Assembly: GCF_958979055.1 (NCBI RefSeq)
Contig: NC_084892.1
Span: 625,001 to 689,000 of the forward strand
Direction: 5' to 3'
Length of the DNA: 64,000 nucleotides
Source: Alnus glutinosa
Taxonomy: Eukaryota > Streptophyta > Magnoliopsida > Fagales > Betulaceae
The translations under genes and the position numbers were made by a program. Below are positions 37,505 through 50,640 of this stretch, piece by piece. The notes below the pieces were generated by a model. The model saw only the letters and a program-made list of their open reading frames with translations, was not told where the DNA came from and made no database searches. The stretch's first letter is position 1, and the number at the start of each line of letters is the position of its first letter.

Positions 37505-38717
37505 ATGATGATCAAATCCCTTTCACTCTTCGGCCTTATTGCCCTGGCCTTCACTTTCCTATCTGGTATATATATATATATATATATATATCTCATTGTC
37601 TAGTTATATAATATATATGTTTGCAAATTACTTTCGCATAAAACACGCACATTTTAGATTTTATGTTTTAAACGTACTCTCTTTTTCTCTCCCCATCGTT
37701 CTTTGAAGTGTATTTACACATAGTAATACTACATAACATACAAATATTTTTTTATAAATAACTACAAAATTGATGTGATAAGGTCTAATAATTATTATAT
37801 GTATATATGGAGGATTCAAAGGCTATTTACGTTAGCTTAACTTGTAAGATATTTGTGACATGTTTGTGTGTTATGTAATATTAACCATTTAGACATTAAG
37901 ACTGTGTATCTCCTAGTTATTTGTTGCATGCAAGTTATATGCTTTAAATTATAACATTTTATCCTAAAAATTTAAGCTATTATGAAATAAATGGATTTGA
38001 TGAGTTGACCATTCTTCTGACAATTTATGTTATGCAGGTGCTCATGCTGCTAAAATAACTTTCACAAACAACTGTCCAACAACTGTTTGGCCAGGAACTC
38101 TAACGGCAGACCAGAAACCTCAGCTATCAACTACTGGATTTGAGCTGGCATCCAAAGCATCCTCATCGGTTGATGTCCAAGCTCCATGGATAGGTCGGTT
38201 CTGGGCACGAACACGATGCACCACCGACGCCTCAGGAAAGTTCACCTGCGAAACTGCTGATTGTGCCTCTGGCCAGGTTGCATGCAACGGTGCCGGTGCG
38301 ATCCCACCGGCATCTTTGGTAGAAATCAACATAGCAGCGAATGGTGGACAAGATTTCTACGATGTCAGCCTTGTAGATGGCTTCAACCTCCCTATTTCTG
38401 TTGCCACACAAGGCGGGACCGGTGATTGCAAGCCCTCGAGTTGCCCAGCAGACGTGAACGCCGTTTGCCCTGCTGAGCTGCAACTGAAAGGGTCTGATGG
38501 GAGCGTGATCGCTTGCAAGAGCGCATGCTTAGCTATCAATGAGCCACAATATTGTTGCACTGGCGATTATAGTACCCCAGAAACATGTCCACCCACAAAC
38601 TATTCGATGATCTTCGAGAACCAATGCCCTCAAGCTTATAGCTACGCTTATGATGATAAGAACAGCACGTTCACCTGCTCCAATGCACCTGACTACGTTA
38701 TCACTTTCTGCCCTTGA
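37505..38717 (+). CDS. Thaumatin-like protein TLPb1, intact
   Basis: PR5-family secreted defence protein with osmotin/thaumatin fold. Exon 1 is 37505-37565 and exon 2 is 38038-38717, giving 246 residues. The signal peptide is [24 protein letters not shown]. The mature part has 16 Cys, the signature [17 protein letters not shown], and residues expected for the acidic cleft (Arg in FWARTRC, Glu in LVEI, Asp in [13 protein letters not shown]). It closely resembles fruit TLPs such as the apple allergen Mal d 2. It ends ITFCP with no C-terminal extension, so it should be extracellular rather than vacuolar. The intron contains a TA microsatellite at 37567-37591. Of the TLPb-type sequences in the window this is the only intact gene. 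Confidence 0.93.
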
Positions 38718-41220
38718 ATTTACGGAGAGGAATTATGCGTTCCTTCTCTCTATAGTAATAAGAGAACAATAAGTACTGTCATGGACTAAGGTGCATTCAT
38801 GCCTGTGTCTGTGTCAATGTAATAAACACTTGAATGATAGATATCAAAGGAATAATGCAAACTTTTTTTCATAATTATTTCGGAGCAAGTATACTTGTGC
38901 TTATGACCAGAAATTTATCTTCAGCTGCGATATATTTTCAGATGCTAGCTATTCATGCCGTATGCTATTCAGATTAAGTCTCCTTGTAGTACCAGCAGTA
39001 CGTGGTGCTAGAAATATTAAAACTTTTACTATAAAATCATTTAATAAACTGATGTTCATGGCTGATTTGTTCAAACTAATGTGGCAGTTGATAAGAGTGA
39101 TATAATTAAGAAAAATCTCTTACTATTATATAGTAAACTGGGTTGGCCCCGTCATGCCGTCAATTATCAATTGCTTTTTTTTTATTTGCATCACAATCGG
39201 TGTAGGCTAGCTTCTACCAATATTCTTATTTACATTTAGGCCTTCAAAGTTTATCAGAGGACTCACTGAAGATAATATCGTATTCTATTGACCGGCCATT
39301 TCGTTTCTTTTCTGAGAAGGGTATATTCATATATGCATGGTGCCATGGTGGTATATATATTGACAGCAAGTTATTTAAAGTTTATTGTATTTAAAATCTC
39401 TTTCTAGAAAGTTTAATCAAATAGACGTTTAATTTAATAAAAAAAATAATTGCAAATGCATTAGCCAAAAAAAAAAAAAAAAAAAAAGATAACAAAATGG
39501 GAATTTTAAAGATGCGGCTTAAACAATCTTAACCAAAATCTCATCTTGAAAAGTTGGGCTGATTTTCATTTGCTGCAGGCTAGCTAGGCTGCAGCTGGTC
39601 ATCGATTTTAGATTTTATAATTTATATAGATAAAAATAAAATAAATAACGTCCCTACTTTGACAACTGTTGCAGATAAAAATAAGATAATCGACCTCTAA
39701 ATGAATAGTGTCATTTTATTTATTTATTTTTGTCGAAAAAGACACTATTATATTCAAGCTTCAATAAACTTACTTTTTTCTTTTTCTTTTTTAGTTCAAA
39801 ATCAACGATCCAAATGAGAGACGTCAACAAGAAATATGCATATATATATAAGAAATGAGTGAATAACATTTTCAAAAATCATACAATATTAACAAATTAA
39901 AACAAAAAGGTATTTCACCTCCCCTTCATGAGATTTCCTGTTTTTCATGAGAAAGAGATATATGGAGAGTAAAATTAAACTTTAACCATTGAAAAACTAT
40001 ACGAAATCTCGCGTAATTTTGTTTTACAGCACTTAAGCCAACATTCAATTTGTTCTTCAGGAAGAAAACATTTTGGCCATGGGTCCAGCTAGCCTATCCT
40101 TAATGCGTACGTAGTAGCTAGATACGAACAGAGATTACTACTAGGTATATAGACCACCTATATTTTATGTATAATCCGACGTACTTAATTCATACCATTT
40201 CTCAAATATATTTAATTATCTTTATCGTTAAGATTGCACACAAAGTTACGTGAACATGGTGTCCTAGACTTGTGCCGAAAGAGACATATCCGGCCACCAT
40301 GCCAACGTACAGAAGTCTTTTGATCTCAATTACCTTTGATATATATAGTTCAACTTTGTTAGTATATTATTGTATATTAATCTCATACGTTAATTAATAT
40401 ATTCTCATATTTGTGACATAATATTTTCATAATATCCTCAACATATATTATGGAAACATTCGATCGATCTCCACATATTATGGTAAGATTTGATACCATA
40501 TTAGTTATTGCATGTCAATATGATTGGAATATTTTGTTATTCTATATATAGTTATTGTATTTCCTTTATTTTAAGGCCGGCCTCTTCAACTAAAAATAGA
40601 TCAGAAATATAAGTTTATTTTCTACAATTCTTTTAGTGTCTTTTTCTACAAACTTAATTTACTCGACCTTTGCTTAATTATGAGCATATATTTTAGGGTG
40701 AGAGAAAGAAAAAGAACCTACCATGCAGATACCAGGTAGATGCCCTATGGATTAGGTTAATGACACCAAGAGCTTCAACTTCAAAACATGTGCAGGCGGC
40801 CACGTACGTTGAAATCAGACAAAATATTCTATGCACGTATGACGTATATCGTTCGTTTGTGGCGAAAAATAGTCCGGCCGCCTCGTAGTATACCTCCCAC
40901 CTTAATTGAATATGTATACGAAAGTCATTAGTCATCTTCCAAGACATAGACATTTGACACCAGTTTGTAGAAAAAAAGTAGCAAAGTAGTAAATGGATTT
41001 GCCTCCCTTTCCCAAATACTGACACATGGAAATAACTCCAATCGTCCGTCTCTCTCAGCTCGCGGCTCTTCCGTCGAGCTAGATGACGACGGTCCCACAG
41101 CTCCATTGCCATATCTAAGACGATAAAAAATTTTCCGCATGGTTCCATTCAAAAGTCAATGATCGAGGATTTCTGGTACTGGAACTTACGTCGAACCCAA
41201 CCGCAGGGTTCGCCTTGATA
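38718..41220. other. Intergenic DNA downstream of TLPb1
   Basis: No coding gene is supported. From about 40980 the sequence recalls the TLPb1 upstream region (AATAACTCCAATCG, CTCGCGTTTAAG), so its right end is a second TLPb promoter. The 151-codon minus ORF at 40693-41148 shows no family features. Confidence 0.5.
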
Positions 41221-41327
41221 CTCGCGTTTAAGCTAGGCTAGGCTCTCTATATATACCACTCCAAGTTCATAAGATTAGCACCACAATATATACCCAACCC
41301 ATTCATCAACATCGATCAACTAGTCTC
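41221..41327 (+). promoter_or_regulatory. Decapitated TLPb promoter and leader fused to FluG
   Basis: TATA box near 41247-41256 (CTCTATATATACC) and the TLPb leader (AAGTTCATAAGATTAGCACC to ATCGATCAACTAGT) match 37408-37494. At 41327/41328 the sequence switches to FluG exon 2, read antisense. No TLP coding sequence is left. Confidence 0.8.
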
Positions 41328-42714
41328 GATCCATACAATTCAGCAACATGCCTTAGATTTCTCTGCCACATACAAAGCAATGCAGTCAGAATGGAAAACC
41401 GGAACTGATTTATTTTAAGTCCTCAAGTACCATGAAGTTACAAGTCCTAGCAACACGTGTTATTGCATAGTGGCAAAGAAAGATAACGCAGCATACTGAG
41501 CATGGCACCACAGACATTAAAAGTGTCTCTGAACCTAATGAACGAGGCCTAGAACATGTCACATAAAACCTGCAAGTTGAGTACATAGAGAACTGTTATT
41601 TACCCCTAATATTTTTTTATTTTGTTTTTCTGGGAGGGCCCAGGGAGTCAGGGACATTCAAAGCACTTGTTATGAGTTTTTGGCTGCAAATCTCTGAGGG
41701 TTTAGATGTGCGGTGATACCTGATATATGAATGAAATGAATGAATGTATCTCATAAGGTTTACAATTATACCCTGGGTTTGTTTGACAAAATTCTCGTAA
41801 ACAGTTTTCTCTTCTCAAATCTTGGAAACTCTTCTCAAATGTTAGTTATCCAAACGGAATTTTAGATGTAGCCCCTACCATTAAACACAAAATTCTTCTA
41901 AAAACCCAAAACAACTTCTCACAAATCAGTGACTATTCGATAAATAAAACACAAGACGTTTCTCAAAAATAGTTAAATATATACAAGCCCATTTTTCATG
42001 CTTATATTTTCATGTGTGGACGTTCCTTAGCCGTCCGGCAGCCACTCGGTGGTTGCCAAGGCTATCCAACCGTCTAAGAGTCAAGCGGTGGTCGCCAAGG
42101 CCGTCCGACAGCCCCGTAAGGGCCATTTAGCGTCCCTGCAGTGGCCGCTAGATCACCAACGTGCAGCAGCATTATTAAACCATCGAAATTGTTGCATTGA
42201 CCCAGTACAAGTTATTAAATTTAGTTGCCAGAGAAGTCCATTATGACGCTGTCCTCTACGGACCACATCATTTACATGTTTTCTTTCTTCCTTTCTTTCT
42301 GTTAAACTTGTTGATCGATATGTGGCAATTTTCATGTTAGCTTAAAACAATCCCTTGAAACAAAGACATATTAAAGTGTGTAAAAATGAATTCCACACAA
42401 ATATGACACATGGGATTGATTTGCAAGACTGAAATGAATTCCATACAAATTGAGTTTGACTGGTTTATAAACAATTGGGTCGCAAAAGTCAACCAAACCC
42501 AGTTCTCACTTTGTAAAAAGCCTGAAGAAAACAGTCGTCGTAGAGTGAGTACCTTGAAGGAGAGGGAATGGGGCGCGAAGGTCAACGCGTCACCGTTGGC
42601 TTCGGAGAAGCCACTGATGAAAGGGACAGTGGAGTCGAGAGCGACGACGTTGTGGGCGTGGGCGTCCACGACCTCCATCTCCTCTATTGCTTCTCTCAGT
42701 TCTGTGAAATCCAT
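41328..42714 (-). pseudogene. FluG 5' fragment, unit 2 (promoter, exon 1, intron 1, 35 bases of exon 2)
   Basis: Matches 24654-26017 of FluG1. Exon 1 is 42714-42553, 54 codons, with one amino-acid change (I to V in VDAHAHN-VVALDS). Its donor and the TATA region are intact. Intron 1 follows, and then exon 2 stops after 35 bases (41362-41328) at the fusion with the TLPb leader. It cannot encode a FluG protein, yet it keeps everything needed to start transcription leftward into the TLPb promoter. Compared with units 1 and 3 it has two small extra stretches: CAGCCACTC near 42030 and CAGTGA near 41925. Confidence 0.85.
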
Positions 42715-45314
42715 CTCTCTCTCGTTGGGTGTTGTCCGTTGTGGCCACGGCTATTTTATAGGTGTGTCCGAACATCGAATTTTAATAATTTCTGTAGCAT
42801 TTTTTATATTTATAATAAATAAATGCTAAATATGCTAATTTATTAGTAAATTGTAAAAAAAAAATTTTTGAGACGTTTTAAAGTAAAGTTATCGATGGTT
42901 GAATACCCTTAAGTGAAGTTATTTATATTTTTAACATCTTATGATCATACATACACCAACATGTGTTAGAAGCTACAAAATAGTTAAAAGTATAACATTT
43001 TTCATAAATTATACAGAAATAAATTGCATTTTTTTTTTAACTGTAATTTAGTGAAAAGAAAAGAAAAGAAAAAAAAGGAAAATACACAATATTATATCTT
43101 ACTCAAAAGCACTATTTGGAATCTAATTAATCCCATCTTCGAAGGATTTCTATCATTTCTAGAACTTCAACGTACAGTTGAATGGTCAATTCTTTGCATG
43201 TGAATGAACCGTCGGACGGACCTCATGATGAGTCCATAGAGAAATTATAAATTACTAAAAAGTAAATAAATAAATAATGGGATGGCTTTTGATCAACTCC
43301 AAATCAAATAAAGAATGCGACGGCTTTTGATCAATTCGACTTTTACGCCCAACAAAATATACTAAAAGGCAATTAAGATAAGCAGTGACGTTGTCTTTAA
43401 TTCCTAGGAAATTTTGTTTTTGAATACGTGATGAACATTATCAGATCCAAGACAGAGATGTGTGCCAAATGGGACTATGACTCTACCCCTTCAGATGAGT
43501 TTTGAACTACCTATTATTTACTATAATTTTTTTTTACAATTTGACGTTCCAGTAAACTTATTATTATTAATGAGAAAATAATAAATTAGTTGTTTAGTTT
43601 TATTTGAATTTAATAATGGGCTTGGCCCTTAATCGGTCATTTTAGTTAGTTTATGATGAATTAAGAAAACGGTTTTGTTCCTATGAAGTGTGACTCATCT
43701 CTTCTTTCTTGGTGGTGAGACACTACTAAAGCCAATAAGACGCTGGTTTGTTCTATAATCTTCGTTAATTTGGTGAGACTCTGAATTAACGTTGATTTAT
43801 TTTTATTTTATGTTCTTTGGTTTTTCCTCCTGCATCACCTACAAACTAATATGATGGTGAATTTTAAGGTGGTTCGACCACTCCTATAATAAATTGTTGG
43901 AATGATTGAATTGGTCTATAACCATAAGAGTGGTCCAGCCATCTCATAATCAATGTAAACTAGACCATATAGCTAGCCAAGCCACCCCTAATCGTTTTGA
44001 GTATAATTTGGCCACCCCGCCATAATCAACGAGAGAGGGTGGTCGAACCAATCCAAAAGTCTTTTAGGGGTGGCGCAAAGGGCTCTATGGTAGCATATAT
44101 ATATATATATATATATGGCAAAACCCACTGTTGTACGATGGGGGTGGGTGGTTCAAGGTGGCGAGGTCTAAAAATAGAAGTAATGAGTGTTGTTCTAACT
44201 TAATTATCAATTTAATTAGTTAGTAACAAACATGATAAATGTCGTATGGGGTACAATGTGACAATGGATAAGTGGAAAATGTTAACGTAGGCATTTAAAC
44301 ATCTGTTTCGATGGCTTTTTGTCTCCAACGTACCCTCTGTTATGCTTATGCCAGTAGGAGGGGGAAGCTGTAAGGATTAGTCGCAAAGTGCTCTGTTATA
44401 TGAGACCTGAATATGATAGAATATGTTGAAATCTCTTGATATGGAACAGCTTTAATGACCATCAAACACAGCGTTTATGCAGCAAATGCAAATGAGATGT
44501 TTCTCTAGCAGTATTGAACATCACAAAATGCCATGGATCTTGTGATCCACGGCAGAGTTTTCTAATTTTTATTTTTATTTTTATTAAGGGTATTTTTCTC
44601 ATTTACAATAATACATTGCAAATTTTTAGTAAAAATAGTGTTAATTTTAGTGAGCGTGTGTACTTTTCCATTTTTAAAATCACAATTGGATCAAAATCAA
44701 TAGTAATTTTAAAAGTCACGTTAACTTTATAATGAAAAATTAAAATGAGACAAAAAAATTGTTCATAACATTACTCGAAATGAAAAATACTATGAAGGTG
44801 AATCCTAGTTATCTAAGAGCATTTACAATGGTTTATGAAATTCTATATAAAATGGTTAACCAATTTCTTTTTCTTTTTTAAAGAAAAAAAAAATCTGTAT
44901 CTCAGCTCCTTCTCTAAACTAAATGTATTTTACATTTAATGTACAATATTTCTTATCCAAATGTATGGATGCATTTTAATTTGCATTTTGATCTATAGAC
45001 TTGCCAGGCCGGTACTCTCAACCAAAGCTCAAACCAGATTTTTCGTTAACAATAGTAAAAAACACACTCTCTCAATCTCCAGATTTCGTGTATAAAGAAA
45101 GTCAAAAATTTGTTTCATATTTGATCTTATCTATTGATTTATTAGGGTGTTTTCAACCAAAATTAAATGAGAAGGAAATCTAAAAGATTCATATCACCAA
45201 TTCACCATATTTATTATTGTTCCTGTACGTGATCAGGATTCAGGCGGCCTGCATAAACTTTCCCCTGTTTCAATCTTTTACTTTCATCAAAGACAAAAAT
45301 CATCGTCAAAGTAA
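42715..45314. other. Unit-2 spacer between FluG fragment and TLPa2
   Basis: Homologous to 26018-29433 but rearranged. The left arm of the MITE (26371-26803 equivalent) is deleted. There are unit-specific insertions at about 43430-43840 and 44640-44990, and about 1 kb corresponding to 28190-29155 is missing. It contains an AT microsatellite at 44095-44116. No gene is supported. Confidence 0.6.
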
Positions 45315-46525
45315 ATGGAAACCCAAGCACTCCTCTGCCTTACCTTGGCTTTTCTCTTCTTCTCTGGTAAGCACCTCTCCCCTTCCTCTGCTTTTGGCCG
45401 GCTTTCCTTTCTCTCCATCTTAAGCGTTCTCATTTGACATAACACATGGGTTCACTTTTTTCTTTCTAGCTAGCTGTGCGAGTTATTTTTGTGCTCCATT
45501 ATAGTATTTCATTCTTACTCCATCACCATATATAAATAAATGATAAAGAGGCCAGGCCTTCTTTTTTTTCTTTTTTCTTTTCTTGTCGTTAATTTTGGGA
45601 CCGGATTCTATATATACAATAGGCAGCTCGTATGAGAGCCCGGATCCTACCTTCTTGGACAATTGCCTCGACTGTCCGAACAGGTAGAACTCGGGCATAC
45701 TCTCACACGACTGTCCTATTGGAGTGCAATAGGGATTAGGGAGAGACCTCAAAAAAAAAAAAAAATAATAATAATAAATTTAGCCTTTTGGGAGATTAAC
45801 CGGAAAGAGGTTGAATGTAATACTCTACTTGATATTGTGTGCATGCAGGGACTCACTCAGTAACATTCACAATAAAAAACAACTGCCCCTACACAATATG
45901 GCCAGGAACACTGACTGGCGGTGGCCTCCCTCAATTAACACCAACCGGGTTAGAGCTAGCCTCCGGAGCTTCGTTAGCCCTTGACGTTTCTGCTAACTGG
46001 TCAGGCCGCATGTGGGCACGAACCCAATGCTCCGATGCCAACGGCAAGTTCAGCTGTGGCACAGCCAACTGTGGCTCTGGACAGGTCACATGCAACGGTG
46101 CAGGTGCAATCCCACCAGCCTCACTCGTCGAGTTCACTCTAAATGGCAGCGGTGGACAAGATTTCTACGATGTCAGCCTTGTCGATGGCTTTAACTTGCC
46201 CTTGACGATAACCCCAAAAGGCGGCTCGGCTAGTTGCCAAAGCACAAGTTGTCCAGGGAATGTGAACCAGGTTTGCCCTCCGGAGTTGGCTGTGAAAGGG
46301 TCTGATGGCAGCTTAATCGTTTGCAAGAGCGCATGTGAGGCTTTCAATCAGTCGCAATACTGTTGCACCGGAGATTTTAGTACCCCAGATAGATGTCCGC
46401 CTACACAGTATTCCAAGGTTTTCAAGGATCAGTGCCCTCAGGCTTACAGCTATGCCTACGACGATAAAACTAGCACATTTACGTGCCCCACTGGTGCCAA
46501 TTATCTTGTCACATTCTGTCCATAA
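45315..46525 (+). CDS. Thaumatin-like protein TLPa2, intact
   Basis: Exons 45315-45366 and 45849-46525 give 242 residues with the same signal peptide as TLPa1. All 16 Cys are present, along with the signature [17 protein letters not shown] and the acidic-cleft segment [13 protein letters not shown]. It has CAG where TLPa1 has TAG. It differs from TLPa1 and TLPa3 at several sites (GTANC for GTADC, SLALD for SSALD, TITPKGG for SISPQGG) and lacks the 27-bp duplication in the intron. It is the most divergent TLPa of the three. Secreted PR5-type protein; beta-glucan binding or antifungal roles are known for the family, not shown here. Confidence 0.93.
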
Positions 46526-46926
46526 GATCTGGAAGTAGTTTTCTTCTATTTGTATATAGGAAAAGCTACTTCCTCCCATTCACAATAAAATCATACTTAG
46601 TTTTAAAGTTAAATCTGTTTGATTTTCTTTTTTTTTTAATTTCTTAACATTTCTCGAAATTTGTACAATGGCAAATCGTTGAAAGAATTGAACTGACATA
46701 ATATTAAAAAACAAATCAATGATGTAATAATAAGGGATCCTCACATATTAAATATTTATTACATTAGAAATAAAATAAAATTCACACATATGCTCATGAT
46801 GAATGAAGGCTTTGGATAACCAGCTCTAAACAACATGTGTCATGCGGTAAAAATTAGGCTCGGCCTACTCAAATTAAATTTGATCTTCCCTGCATATTTT
46901 GGTCCCCCTACTTGAAAAATCTTATG

Positions 46927-47575
46927 CTCCGTTTATTTCGGCCTAAAATAATTTCGTCGTAAAATATGTTCTAAGAAGTCATTTTTCAGTGTTTGACACG
47001 TACATAGGGAAAATTACAAATATTAGTTATATTTTCATTCAATCATATTAATTAACTTATAAAAATCAGTTTTTATTCACAACAGGAAAATATTAATGTA
47101 AAATAATATTAAAAAAAGAACTAAAAATTTATGTTTAACTAAGATATACACATTGACTAACAATAATTATATTTTGGGATTATTTTAAAAAATTATTTTT
47201 AAAGTGGCCGAAATCTGGCCATTTGTGCTGGATTCCGGCCTCCTTACGGGATCCCGGCCAAATCCCTGCCAGTTCTGGCAAGGATTTGGCTAGATAGCGA
47301 AGATCCGACCATTTTGGCCAGAATCTAGCAAATTATCGTCGGAATCCAGCAGGAATTTTCAGATTCCGGCACCTGCTGAATTCCAACCAGCGTCAGAATC
47401 TAGCTTGTCGGAATCCAGTGATGGTCGACTGCTTGAACGTGAAGGTCGACTGCGTCGTTTAAAAGATGGTCAACTGCTTTTGTCGTCTTGGAAAAATGAT
47501 TTACGCTTTTAAAGTGCAAGTCATTTTTCGAAATTTATTAAGTATTTTTTGTCAAACGGAAATCATTTACGTACA
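46927..47575. mobile_element. Foldback element copy, unit 2
   Basis: Counterpart of 31072-31710, with the same orientation, truncated right end and CCGGAATCC-type core. It was present before the units duplicated. Confidence 0.75.
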
Positions 47576-48158
47576 TGACAGTCCCAACCAACCTTTAATT
47601 ATTTTTTTTAAGAAGAACCGATTCAATAAATAGTTCGGACCATCACGTCAGCAATAAGAAATTAATAGTTGTGAAATAAAAACGCCTGTTTTAGTATCAA
47701 TATTTTTTTATTTTTTATTTTTGAATAATGTACGCTAAAAACCACATTTGTGTCTCACAACTATCTCACAATACTAAAAGTAGTAGTTTCAACCACATTT
47801 TTGATGATCCTTGTTTAAAAAAATAAATAAAGAAAGAAATTGATTGCAATTGCTAAATAAACAAGGTCGAATAATTGTAAGATAAAGACACGTGTCAAAT
47901 AATGTATTGTTGATGAAAACGGCCTGAAAAGGTTTATTAACGCGCGTCTTTTAACAATTCCGGGCAGGGGAAGGAGAAGGATTTCCGAATTCTGATGGGA
48001 AGAGTTGGGTCTCAAATACATCCTCGCTAATTAATGATCACCGGGAAGAAGAGGAAAACCGCCTCAAAATTTAAGGTTTATAAAAGCCTTGGGGCCTCTT
48101 CTAACTTTGCATCAGTAAAAATTGAAAGTAGTAGTTTTTTCCCCACTCTAATTTAGCA

Positions 48159-49761
48159 ATGGATATTGTGGCGGCGGCGGCAGCAACTGAAGAGAGGGCC
48201 GGGGTTTTCGCCGGTGCTTGGGGCTGGCTTAAGGGCTTGCCTGAGAAGTTGAAGAACAAGGCTGTGGAGGTTGCAAAGAGCGCAAAGAAGCTCGGACAAG
48301 ACGACCCAAGACGAGTCACCCACTCCCTAAAAGCTGGACTGGCTCTCACATTGGCGTCCTCAATATACTATTTGAGCCCTCCGTTCAATTATTTTGGGGT
48401 TTTCGGAATGTGGGCTTTGTTAACAGTCGTAGTAGTCTTCGAATTCACTGTTGGTAAGCTTTTTCAATCAACCGCCCATCAAATTTCAAACTACTTGTCG
48501 CATGTATGTAAACGTCGAACTAATGCACGTATTTATACCTTTTCCCTTCCAGGTGCAACCTTACTCAAATGTTTTAACACAAGTTTTGGGACATTATGTG
48601 GTTGCGCTCTCGGGATTGGTGCTAACAGCTTAGCATATCTCTTTGGCGATAAAGGACCACCCATTGTCGAAATAATATTGATCCTTCTTTTCTTTCTAGG
48701 TATATTCCTTCAATTCTTTACATATTTCCTTTCTTCCAAAGACTCTAGAAACGGACTAGTATAATTACTTACGCAAATTGTTTTGTTGTGGTGCAGGTGC
48801 AGTATCATCATTCATTCGATTCAATCCACGGATCGTGAAAAGCTATGACTATGGGGTGTTGATTTTTATATCGACATTTACCTTGGTAGCAGTCTCCGGG
48901 TATCGGACCGACGACATCTTACAGCTGGCCGATAAAAGACTCTTCACAATACTAATAGGTGTAGCAACGTGCCTAGTTATATCCATATTTGTTTTTCCGG
49001 TATGGGCTGGCCAAGATCTTCACAAACTAACCGTTTCCAATCTAGAAAAGCTTGCAAACTATCTACAAGGTTTAGGAGGTCAATATTTCAATGAAGGGAA
49101 TGTGACGACCGGTGATATGGCCGCACTTGTTCAAGGTTATGAAAGTGTTCTTGATTCCAAAAGCGATGAAGATTCCTGGGCGAATTTCGCAAGATGGGAA
49201 CCAGCGCATGGCGGTTTTCACTTCCGTCATCCATGGAAACAGTACCCGAAGATTGGAGACCTTGCTCGGCAATGTGCTTACCATATTAAAGCTCTTGATG
49301 ACTATATCAACTCTGATGATATTCAGGCACCATTGGAATTCCGAAATATAATTCGAGAATCAAGCACGAAGATGAGCTCAGAATCCAGCAAGGCATTAAA
49401 AGAGCTAGCATTGGCAATAGAAACAATGACAGACCCTTCAGCTGCCAATCCCCATGTGGAGAATTCTAAAACCGCCATTAATGACCTAGAAATATTAGCA
49501 CTTCAAGCTGCCACGACAGAGAATCGTGAAGACGTCCTAGCAATTATTCCGATTGTTTCGCTTGCTACAAAACTAAAAGAAATCACTAAATGTGTGGAGA
49601 AAATATCTGAATCGGTCCACGAGCTTTCTCGCCTAGCACATTTCAACAGTGTTGAACCCACTATATCACCAGAGAGACCACAACTACTTCATTCTGGAAG
49701 CGTAGTACCTGTTTCGGACGGTGACAGTACTGACCATGTTGCAATCACAGTGCATGCATGA
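48159..49761 (+). CDS. ALMT: Aluminium-activated malate transporter family protein, ALMT2 of this locus
   Basis: Exons 48159-48453, 48553-48699 and 48797-49761 give 468 residues, a constant 15857 bases from the ALMT1 exons. Both introns look identical to those of ALMT1. In the coding region I found only four base differences, all in exon 3. Three change the protein, near the C-terminus (SIVPV to SVVPV, HVAVTVHV to HVAITVHA). Domains, the WEP motif and the three-exon structure are as in ALMT1. The promoter G-box (47887-47896) is retained. The 3' UTR differs more than the gene, suggesting recent homogenisation of the gene body. Confidence 0.93.
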
Positions 49762-50177
49762 AACAAACGGGGATTCAAGGTCACATCTGTTGAAATCAAG
49801 CCCAGCTGGCCTAGCCTCCTGGCTGCTCTCCAGATTTCCTCTGACAGCGAAAACAACAATGGCAGAAATCACGGCCATTCCAGTCCTTGTTTCATGGGAC
49901 AGCCGTGTAAAATAAATGATTTCCATTTTTAGTTCTCTCTTTGTACTTTGACACCTCTCTACATTCTTTGTAATTCTTTGTTTGGCTATAAAATAAGAAT
50001 GAAACATGCTCCAAAGCAGATTCTCAAATATTTTCATCTCATTCTCAGGCACTAGATTCACCACCCACCACAACCGGCCATTCTGGATCCTAAAAAATGA
50101 AAGAAGAATTGGAAATAAAAACTCCTATTCATTATATTTTCCTGCATTTTCTCGGCAGACAAACAGAAACTGTGATT

Positions 50178-50640
50178 TTAAAGAACACAAAACGTAATTG
50201 AAAGTGAAATCACATAAACAAAAACTAGCCGTACCTTGAGATTCTCATGCGCCGAGGCTGACGCCGAGAAAAAGGCTGAAGCTACAAAAAGCATCGTCGA
50301 AGCCATCCAAATCAAACCGATATAGAATTTGAGAGTCACAATAATCGCTAAAATTCTGTAAGAACCGGTAAATACAGATCTAATCCGGTTACTAAATCTC
50401 CAAACAAACCTGAAAAATTGTTGAGACAGAGAGCAGAGAGAGATTTTCCTTGCACGTGCCCGTATCTCCGCCTCCAACTCGCCGTTGTCCACCGGCTTCG
50501 GTGCTGTCCAAAATGCAGCGCTGGAGATTTTCCGTCGAGAGATTACTGGGAGTGAGAAATTGTTGAGAGAGAGAGAGGTTAGATTTGGGAATTGACGGGA
50601 TTTGTAGGCGCTAGAGTTCAAATCTTTTGGCGCGGGAAAC
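50178..50640 (-). pseudogene. Short 5' gene fragment of unknown identity, unit 2
   Basis: Counterpart of 34321-34760, with the same MASTMLFVASAFFSAS exon and CT-rich leader. Here the leader happens to be open, giving a 147-codon frame, while unit 1 is broken by small differences. That asymmetry argues against the long frame being the real protein. Confidence 0.35.

Noticed and set aside
40693..41148. Minus-strand ORF of 151 codons
   Set aside because: No recognisable domain; it overlaps a TLPb promoter remnant on the other strand and has no duplicate elsewhere in the array.
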